Of a stretch of 64,000 nt of DNA, positions 59,282 to 64,000 are shown one piece after another. The notes below the pieces were generated by a model that saw only the letters and a list, made by a program, of their open reading frames with translations, had not been told where the DNA came from and searched no databases. Source of the DNA: Chloroflexota bacterium (GTDB lineage Bacteria > Chloroflexota > Anaerolineae > Anaerolineales > UBA4823); contig JAJUJL010000010.1 of the NCBI GenBank assembly GCA_029265355.1, forward strand, positions 101,617 through 165,616, in the 5' to 3' direction. Every line of letters starts with the position of its first letter. Positions within the stretch are counted from its first letter, which is position 1. Both the position numbers and the translations under genes were made by a program.

Positions 59282-60631
59282 TTACATGGCGGGAATTTTG
59301 AGAGATACCCGTGTACCCGTATTCAACGTCGACTCAACGCTGAGGCTGCCGCCGATCCCTTCTGCTCGCTCGCGCATGAATTTAATGCCGAAATGCCCGT
59401 CTGTCATGGCGATGTCTGGCAAGAAGCCTTTGCCATCATCTTGAATAGTGACGTAAAAGTTTTCCGAATCCCAGATCAACTGCACCTCCACCATTTGGGC
59501 CCGGGCGTGTTTGACGATATTGTTGAGCGCCTCCCTGAAAATTAAAAACACCTGGCGATGCATGTAGGGCGGCAACACCTTGGGTTCTCCAAAGGTCATC
59601 ACTCTGATATCGATATTGGCGCGCTGTCCCACTTTCCGGGCGTGCTTTTCCAGCGCTTCAGACAAACTCCGGGCTGTCTCGGGCAGCATAATATTCAGCG
59701 TATCTCGCAACTGGTCGTAAGATTCGTCCGCTGCGTCACGCACCAATCGCAGGGAATCAAGGAGAGCTTTGATATCCACCTGCTCCCTGTTTTCGATCAT
59801 CATATCCAACTTCATCCGAATAAAGGCGATATTGTGTCCCAGCGTATCGTGAAGGTCGCGCGCAATTTGATGCTGCACCGTCTCAACCGCCTGATCCTGT
59901 CTTTTGAACATATCCGCCCGCAGCGTGCGGTGGACGGCAGCCCCAATTTCGGCCGAGATGTCGTTCAAGAAGTTCAAGTAAGCCGGATCGATGATGCAGC
60001 GCTCCGGTAGATAAAAATACAACATCGCCACCGGGAAATCGGCATATCTTAACGGTAGGCAGTATGGTGTGTTGCGAGTAGAGGCTTGGAAGCTGCCCTC
60101 GCCCGTCAAGGACATTCCGGCGATCGTTCCGTACGGCAGCGGCTGTACCTCTCCGGGGAATGCGCCCCGCGAGCCTTCTGGTTCTGTACCAGGCTCTCCT
60201 CCTTCCAGCGACCAGGTCAATACAGGCTGATAGGAAGAAGAGATGTGGTCGTAGACGACCAATGAGGCAGCGGTCAGCGGGAACAGGCTGCGTAAAAATT
60301 TGAAAATCGATGTCGCCAGTTCCTGGCTGGTAGACGCCTCGACCAACACGCGACGTATTTTGCGCTGCAGATTGAGCTCGAATAACGACCTGGACCATGC
60401 CGAGCGGGTGGAAACCAGGCTGGTGAGCACAATCCCGAGTATCAATGGACCCAGCACCCCGAAGACGGCTGTTTCCCGCCAGAAGTCAATATCTGTGATG
60501 ATGTTTTCGAGTGGGCGGTGCTCGAACACTTCAAATAGAATTGCTCCACTGCTGACCAGCATCACAAACGGCCAACGATAGCGCAATAAGGTCAGGTTTA
60601 AATTTTCGCGTGCATGAAGAGATGATCGCAT
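59282..60631 (-). CDS. Second HisKA_3-type sensor histidine kinase
   Basis: From the ATG at 60631 the product is about 449 residues. Two membrane helices lie near residues 20-70, then a GAF-like central domain (ASTSQELATSIFKFLRSLFPLTAASLVVYDHIS). The kinase core follows: QIARDLHDTLGHNIAFIRMKLD with phospho-acceptor His, FREALNNIVKHARA and DDGKGFLPD. It is a NarX/DegS-like kinase. Placed 102 nt upstream of the Cache kinase, it shares the single NarL-type regulator, so two inputs may converge. CGAGGG precedes the ATG weakly. Confidence 0.92.
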   Translation of the reverse strand: MRSSLHARENLNLTLLRYRWPFVMLVSSGAILFEVFEHRPLENIITDIDFWRETAVFGVLGPLILGIVLTSLVSTRSAWSRSLFELNLQRKIRRVLVEASTSQELATSIFKFLRSLFPLTAASLVVYDHISSSYQPVLTWSLEGGEPGTEPEGSRGAFPGEVQPLPYGTIAGMSLTGEGSFQASTRNTPYCLPLRYADFPVAMLYFYLPERCIIDPAYLNFLNDISAEIGAAVHRTLRADMFKRQDQAVETVQHQIARDLHDTLGHNIAFIRMKLDMMIENREQVDIKALLDSLRLVRDAADESYDQLRDTLNIMLPETARSLSEALEKHARKVGQRANIDIRVMTFGEPKVLPPYMHRQVFLIFREALNNIVKHARAQMVEVQLIWDSENFYVTIQDDGKGFLPDIAMTDGHFGIKFMRERAEGIGGSLSVESTLNTGTRVSLKIPAM

Positions 60632-60979
60632 AACTGTAACCCTCGGCAACATTCAAGCGGCTCAATATACCAACAAGCGGTGAATAATTAATGATTAATT
60701 AATAATACTAATTTTATCTTAATTGTCGCTTGATGTCAACTGGCTTCTCTGGCCTTCGGATAAATGTTTGGACAACATCCATAACGCGAGTCATGGCGAG
60801 CCCCGCAGGGATGTCGCAATCTACTAAATGATGGCGGAGATCGCTTCGCTATCGCTCGCGATGACGGCCTTATCCTGATTGTCCGAACGATTGTCTGAAC
60901 TTGAGGCTTCCCTGATCTGCTGAACTCGAGGTTTCTGGATGATTCCCCCGGCTATTCATTTTGCGCGGCGCAAGCCTCA
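60632..60979. other. Intergenic region with AT-rich promoter zone and repeat copy B
   Basis: About 60680-60725 is AT-rich (TTAATTAATAATACTAATTTTATCTTAATT-like, given in parts) and probably holds the kinase-operon promoter. 60757-60898 is the MITE-like copy B. No gene is supported here. Confidence 0.6.
60757..60898 (+). repeat. MITE-like dispersed repeat, copy B
   Basis: The copy is in opposite orientation to 601-741. Shared words include GTTTGGACAACATCC / GTTCGGACAACATCC at one end and GTCCGAACGATTGT at the other. The two ends are inverted repeats of each other. The centre contains GCGAGCCCCGCAGGG and GGAGATCGCTTCGCT, the CATTGCGAG-family core. Confidence 0.75.
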
Positions 60980-61645
60980 TCAGCGCTGATCTGTCTCTGC
61001 CAACAGCCGCCGCGCCAGCATTCCTCCGGCAATGGCGCAGGCGTCAGTGGGCAGGTAATGGCCCACGCCGCTGGAGAACAGCACCTGGCAGGAGGCGGGG
61101 AAGTCCTCATCGCCCAACCAGTAGGCGGCGAGCAGACGAACACGCGGCAGCAATTCGAAGGCATAGGCTACGCTCGCCAAGGGCTGACGTTTCCCGCCGA
61201 GCTCCTGAGCGGCTGCTTCGAACGCTGCCAGTTCATTGCCGAAGCGCGCTGCCAGCAGCTTGCCAGTGTAACTATGATAGGCCTGGGTGTAGAAACGCCC
61301 GTCGGGCAGATCCGTGAAGGAGATCCAGTCCGCGCCCGGAGGAGCGCCGTCAGCGGTGATGAAGTAGTACATCAGCATCGCCTGCATGGCTATACCGGTC
61401 AGCGGTCGGGGATGGGGATCGTGGATCAAGAAATCAGGAAAGCTGACCTGCAGCAAGCGTCCCCAGACGGGTAAATGGAACAGGCCAGAGTCGGGGCTAT
61501 TTTGTTGGTAGCTGGCGCCGGTGAGAGCGGAGAGCTGCTGCGGGTTGCGCTGCTGCAGGGCCTGGCGTAGCTCGTCCACCCGCGCAGCGAGCAGATCAGG
61601 TTTGTTTTCGAGCAGGGAGCGCATGTGATCGGGAAAAGACGGCAT
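60980..61645 (-). CDS. DUF3786 protein
   Basis: The 221-residue protein matches DUF3786 in WISFTDLPDGRFYTQAYHSYTGKLL, FGNELAAFEAAAQELGG, YAFELLPRVRLLAAYWLGDEDFPASCQVLFSSGVGHYLPTDA. The function is unknown; from memory the family is widespread in anaerobes and often near corrinoid or C1 genes. No membrane segment. Last gene of the operon containing the TGA-interrupted methyltransferase, which ends 52 nt upstream. Confidence 0.85.
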   Translation of the reverse strand: MPSFPDHMRSLLENKPDLLAARVDELRQALQQRNPQQLSALTGASYQQNSPDSGLFHLPVWGRLLQVSFPDFLIHDPHPRPLTGIAMQAMLMYYFITADGAPPGADWISFTDLPDGRFYTQAYHSYTGKLLAARFGNELAAFEAAAQELGGKRQPLASVAYAFELLPRVRLLAAYWLGDEDFPASCQVLFSSGVGHYLPTDACAIAGGMLARRLLAETDQR

Positions 61646-61696
61646 CGAAATTCTCTCTGGCTCGTTTTCAGAATCGGGCTTTTATTTTACCAGTCT

Positions 61697-62434
61697 TCAC
61701 CCATGGGGAAGCAGTGCATTTAGCTGGATGCGCTCGCGCAGGCGTATCTCACCCGGAATTTGTCGGCTGTCCTGGATTTGCGCCAGTCGGCGCCAGGCAA
61801 GCGGCGGTAGGATGGCGTCTTTCCACTCCTGCTGGAGGTACAGCTCCAGCTCGGGCAGACTGGCGGCGTGGATGGTAAACCAAAAAAGATTGCGTCGCTC
61901 CAGGCGATAAAAACCCTCGCTCATCGCCTGGGCAACGGCCTGGTCCGCCTGGCGATATTCTTCATACTCGTCAGTCTCCTCCAACCAGGCAATGAAGTGC
62001 TCAGAGCGACCGCGCCCCAGGTAGATGCCCGCTGGTTCATCGGTGGGATGGATGTCCAACAACAAGCCTCCTGGCGCCAGCAGTCGGTGAATGCTTTTCA
62101 GGGCATGCACCATGCCCTCCGGAGACATTCATCAAAGCGACCAGGAGAGCAGCACCCGATCGAAGCGCTCTCCCGCAAAAAGGGGATTTTTCAGGTAGTC
62201 TTCGAGGCTGAGCGGCAAAAACTGGACATGGGTTTCCCAACTGGAAGGCAGCTTGCGGCGTTGGTAGCGCCTGGCATCCGGCTCCAGGGCAACCACGTGG
62301 GCAGCCTGGCGGGCAAACCGCCGGGTCAGTCGTCCGTCGCCAGCGCCGATCTCCAGCACGCGCAGCCCCTCGAATGAGCCAGCAGACTGGCGCAAGGCAC
62401 GCGTCTCATTGGCGCGCGGGTCCACTCGGATCAT
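61697..62434 (-). CDS. Class I SAM methyltransferase with two consecutive in-frame TGA codons (candidate selenoprotein)
   Basis: Read through, the frame has 245 codons. Residues 1-100 hold SAM motif I VLEIGAGDGRLTRRF, the acidic residue in VVALEPD and the motif FDRVLLSWSL. Codons 101 and 102 (62134-62129) are TGA TGA. The frame then continues unbroken with MSPEGMVHALKSIHRLLAPGG for 143 more residues, with normal methyltransferase features. I recall related enzymes reading SWSLCC at this place, so both TGAs would replace Cys. A hairpin follows at SECIS distance (62100-62118). Either it encodes adjacent selenocysteines or it is a double-nonsense pseudogene. GAGAGG precedes the ATG. It sits 9 nt after the ClbS-like gene. 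Confidence 0.7.
62100..62118 (-). promoter_or_regulatory. Candidate bacterial SECIS-like hairpin downstream of TGA TGA
   Basis: On the minus strand AGGGCATG pairs perfectly with CATGCCCT around the loop GTG. The loop starts 18 nt after the second TGA and 21 nt after the first. The first loop base is G, as bacterial SECIS rules expect. Confidence 0.5.
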
Positions 62435-62443
62435 GGCAGCCTC

Positions 62444-62929
62444 TCAATAGCCGGTTTGTTGGCGCCAGGCGCGAATTTGAGTTTCGTGCTCGGCTTCGTG
62501 CTCATAAGTGCTTTCCGCTACCACCTTCCACAAGGGCGTCTTACCCAGCCAGCGGTAATGCCCCGCCTCGTTCAGCTCTTTCTCGGAGAACTCTTCCACC
62601 CGGCGGATGGTCTGGGTGCGCACGCCGTGGAAGTCTTCCAGCACACGCGCCAGCTCGCGGTGGCGCGATTCGCTGTGCCAGCGGGCGTTGATCTCATCGT
62701 CGGATTGCCCGCTGAAGTGCACGGTGGTGGGGCGCTGACCCTGGCGCAGTTGCCAGAGCTGTTTGATCAGTTCGGCTTCCCAGCGGCTGAGGTGGGCGAG
62801 CACATCCTTCACCGACCAACCGCCCACCACACCGGGTAAGATCATGTTCTCATCGCTCAATCCTTCGATGCTGTCCAGGAAGCTTTCTCGCCCTTCTTCC
62901 ATGGCTGAAATCAGTTCATCTTTAGTCAT
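62444..62929 (-). CDS. ClbS/DfsB (DinB-like) four-helix protein
   Basis: The 161-residue protein starts at the ATG overlapping the LLM stop (ATGA). It reads MTKDELISAMEEGRESFLDSI, PGVVGGWSVKDVLAHLSRWEAELIKQL, DDEINARWHSESRHRELARVLEDFHGVR and ESTYEHEAEHETQIRAWRQQ. The WSVKDVLAHL and HY/HE..EH pattern fits ClbS/DfsB and DinB-like families, some of which cyclopropane-hydrolyse colibactin or bind thiols. No specific substrate is supported. A longer 400-residue frame upstream is a shadow of the LLM gene. Confidence 0.85.
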   Translation of the reverse strand: MTKDELISAMEEGRESFLDSIEGLSDENMILPGVVGGWSVKDVLAHLSRWEAELIKQLWQLRQGQRPTTVHFSGQSDDEINARWHSESRHRELARVLEDFHGVRTQTIRRVEEFSEKELNEAGHYRWLGKTPLWKVVAESTYEHEAEHETQIRAWRQQTGY

Positions 62930-63795
62930 TTCAATCCCATCTCCCTGGCGAACTTGACCAGCGCCTGCAGGTGTTCGCCTGGGCTCTGGAAGCCTGCTCC
63001 CATGGTGTTGAACGAGAGGTGCGAGGCGCCAGCCTGCTGCCAGCCATACCGAATTGCTTGCCAGCGCGCCGGGTCGCCATCCCCGAATGGCAAGCGCGGA
63101 TCGATGCCGAAGTTTGCCCGGCTGCGGCCCGCCGCGGCCAGGTGCTCTTCCAGTTTTTCCAGCGCAAAACGGGCGTCCTGTGCGGTGCGATAGCCAGGCA
63201 TCCAGCCATCGCCCAAGCGAGACATGCGTTCCAGTACTGCTTCGGCGTGACCACCGAACCAGATTGGTATGGGCTGTTGCACTGGCATGGGATTCAAACC
63301 GGAATCGGGGATGGTGTGCCAACGTCCCGAGAATGTGACCAGCGGCTCTCGCCACAAGCGGCGCAGCAGTTCCACCTGCTCTTCGATGCGCCGCCCACGG
63401 TTGTGGAAATTCTCGTTCAGCGCCTGGTACTCCACTTCGTTCCAACCGATACCCACACCCAGGCGCAGCCGTCCCCCGCTCAACACATCCAGGCTGGCAG
63501 CCTGCTTGGCGACCAGGGCCGTCTGGCGTTGCGGCAGGATCAGGATGCCGGTGGCAAACTCGATGCGCCGTGTGACCGCGGCCATGAAGCTGAACAGGAC
63601 AAAGACCTCGTGAAAGGGGTGCTGATAGGTGTATGGGCCGCTCCAACCGCCGGGGCGCTGTGGGTTGGCGCCCAGCACATGGTCATACGCCAGGATGTGG
63701 CTGTAGCCCAGGCCTTCGACGGTTTGTGCGTAATCGCGCAGCGCAGCCGGATCATTGCCGAACTCGGTTTGGGGAAATACCACGCCAATGCGCAC
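62926..63795 (-). CDS. F420-dependent LLM-family oxidoreductase
   Basis: The 289-residue protein shows the luciferase-like TIM barrel: MRIGVVFPQTEFGNDPAALRDYAQTVEGLGYSHILAYDHV, EFATGILILPQRQTALVAKQAASLDVLSGGRLRLGVGIGWN, PIPIWFGGHAE and GDGWMPG. These are typical F420- or FMN-linked enzymes of the TIGR03619 type. The start is GTG with AGGAG 8 nt upstream. It heads a four-gene operon with ClbS-like, methyltransferase and DUF3786 genes. Confidence 0.92.
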   Translation of the reverse strand: MRIGVVFPQTEFGNDPAALRDYAQTVEGLGYSHILAYDHVLGANPQRPGGWSGPYTYQHPFHEVFVLFSFMAAVTRRIEFATGILILPQRQTALVAKQAASLDVLSGGRLRLGVGIGWNEVEYQALNENFHNRGRRIEEQVELLRRLWREPLVTFSGRWHTIPDSGLNPMPVQQPIPIWFGGHAEAVLERMSRLGDGWMPGYRTAQDARFALEKLEEHLAAAGRSRANFGIDPRLPFGDGDPARWQAIRYGWQQAGASHLSFNTMGAGFQSPGEHLQALVKFAREMGLK

Positions 63796-63819
63796 GTTTC
63801 ATGCTCCTTGAAGAAAACT

Positions 63820-63840
63820 TACGCTATCTATTATAGCGTA
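63820..63840 (-). promoter_or_regulatory. Operator-like palindrome overlapping the -10 box of the LLM operon
   Basis: TACGCTAT and ATAGCGTA form a perfect 8-bp inverted repeat with 5-nt spacer. TATAAT on the minus strand (63830-63835) lies within it, about 35 nt upstream of the GTG start. Confidence 0.55.
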
Positions 63841-63858
63841 GGTATGGGTTGAGAGTTT

Positions 63859-63899
63859 GGGGCTTGTATTGGGCGGCGTCGCCGCCCAATAAAAGCCCC
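63859..63899. terminator. Long nested hairpin at the right edge
   Basis: Inner arms ATTGGGCGGC/GCCGCCCAAT with outer GGGGCTT/AAGCCCC. It lies just beyond the truncated hydrolase gene and before the LLM operon promoter. It is closely similar to the hairpin at 56543-56581. Confidence 0.65.
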
Positions 63900-63930
63900 A
63901 ATGAGTCCCATTCAAGGTGAAGCGGGCCAT

Positions 63931-64000
63931 TCACCGTATCGAACACATGAATTCCATGAACAGGGCGTTGAATGCCGCCGGCAGCTCGAGATTGGGCCGG
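63931..64000 (-). CDS. C-terminal end of a probable alpha/beta-hydrolase (truncated by window)
   Basis: The last 22 codons on the minus strand read RPNLELPAAFNALFMEFMCS plus two residues, then stop. The pattern P-x-LE-x-P-x-AFN-x2-x-x-EF is the usual C-terminus of alpha/beta-hydrolases after the catalytic His. The rest lies outside the window, so the call is tentative. Confidence 0.5.
   Translation of the reverse strand, partial: RPNLELPAAFNALFMEFMCSIR

Noticed and set aside
62930..63646. N-terminal 239 codons of a 400-codon frame ending in the ClbS-like protein
   Set aside because: This part is a shadow of the LLM gene; the ClbS-like protein starts at the ATG overlapping the LLM stop.

Overview
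The window looks like a chromosomal segment of an uncultured Chloroflexota bacterium, most likely class Anaerolineae. I infer this from the gene mix, not from any database search. The mix includes a class I-like HMG-CoA reductase, an archaeal-type cofactor-independent phosphoglycerate mutase, a tungsten-type aldehyde:ferredoxin oxidoreductase, DUF3786, a TIGR01906/DUF1461 membrane protein, a baseplate-J-like membrane protein, an F420-type LLM oxidoreductase and a b6-type Rieske/cytochrome b operon. DNA is moderately GC-rich. Several genes start 6-11 nt after a TATAAT-like box, which suggests leaderless mRNAs. No tRNA, rRNA, CRISPR array, prophage or complete insertion sequence was seen. Both ends cut through genes.

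Layout. 1-5.2 kb: truncated TrkA-N protein, LPG-synthase/flippase-like membrane protein, HtrA protease, membrane zinc peptidase, S41 C-terminal processing protease (an envelope protein-quality set). 5.4-10.4 kb: orphan CoA-transferase alpha subunit, HAD phosphatase, endonuclease-type mutL, HMG-CoA reductase with an extra N-terminal domain. 10.6-16.4 kb: zinc MDR dehydrogenase; a regulatory operon (receiver-CpaE-like ATPase, sirtuin, GAF histidine kinase); tilS. 16.4-20.4 kb: MITE-like hairpin, moaD, small partner protein, tungsten AOR, moaA (a pterin-cofactor island). 20.5-31.2 kb: degenerate tyrosine-recombinase-like protein, lipoprotein, HD hydrolase, DUF218, folC, lon, AlbA/HATPase regulator, sugar dehydrogenase, MNIO-like TIM barrel. 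31.2-42.6 kb: histidine phosphatase, mltG, ruvX, baseplate-J-like protein, then an operon read from alaS through a GT-C-like membrane protein, an ArnC-like glycosyltransferase, a WecD-like acetyltransferase and wecE (cell-surface amino-sugar synthesis). 42.8-51.6 kb: spermidine-synthase-like membrane protein, TIGR01906 protein, aldo/keto reductase, apgM, sugar ABC ATPase, mutS. 51.6-60.6 kb: VOC protein and a respiratory operon (Rieske, cytochrome b, tetraheme cytochrome c, ethylbenzene-dehydrogenase-type heme lipoprotein), preceded by a NarL-type regulator and two sensor kinases. 61-64 kb: an operon of LLM oxidoreductase, ClbS/DinB protein, a SAM methyltransferase interrupted by two consecutive TGA codons, and DUF3786.

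The most exciting signal is that methyltransferase. Two adjacent in-frame TGA codons sit where I recall related enzymes carrying Cys-Cys. They are followed at the correct distance by an 8-bp hairpin with a G-starting loop, as expected of a bacterial SECIS. This could be a double-selenocysteine protein, with pseudogene as the main alternative. Second-tier signals are the duplicated tetraheme cytochrome with an unusual PQWY cytochrome b, the extra domain on HMG-CoA reductase, the sirtuin inside a two-component operon, and a 141-bp MITE-like repeat present in two inverted copies near the two ends of the window.
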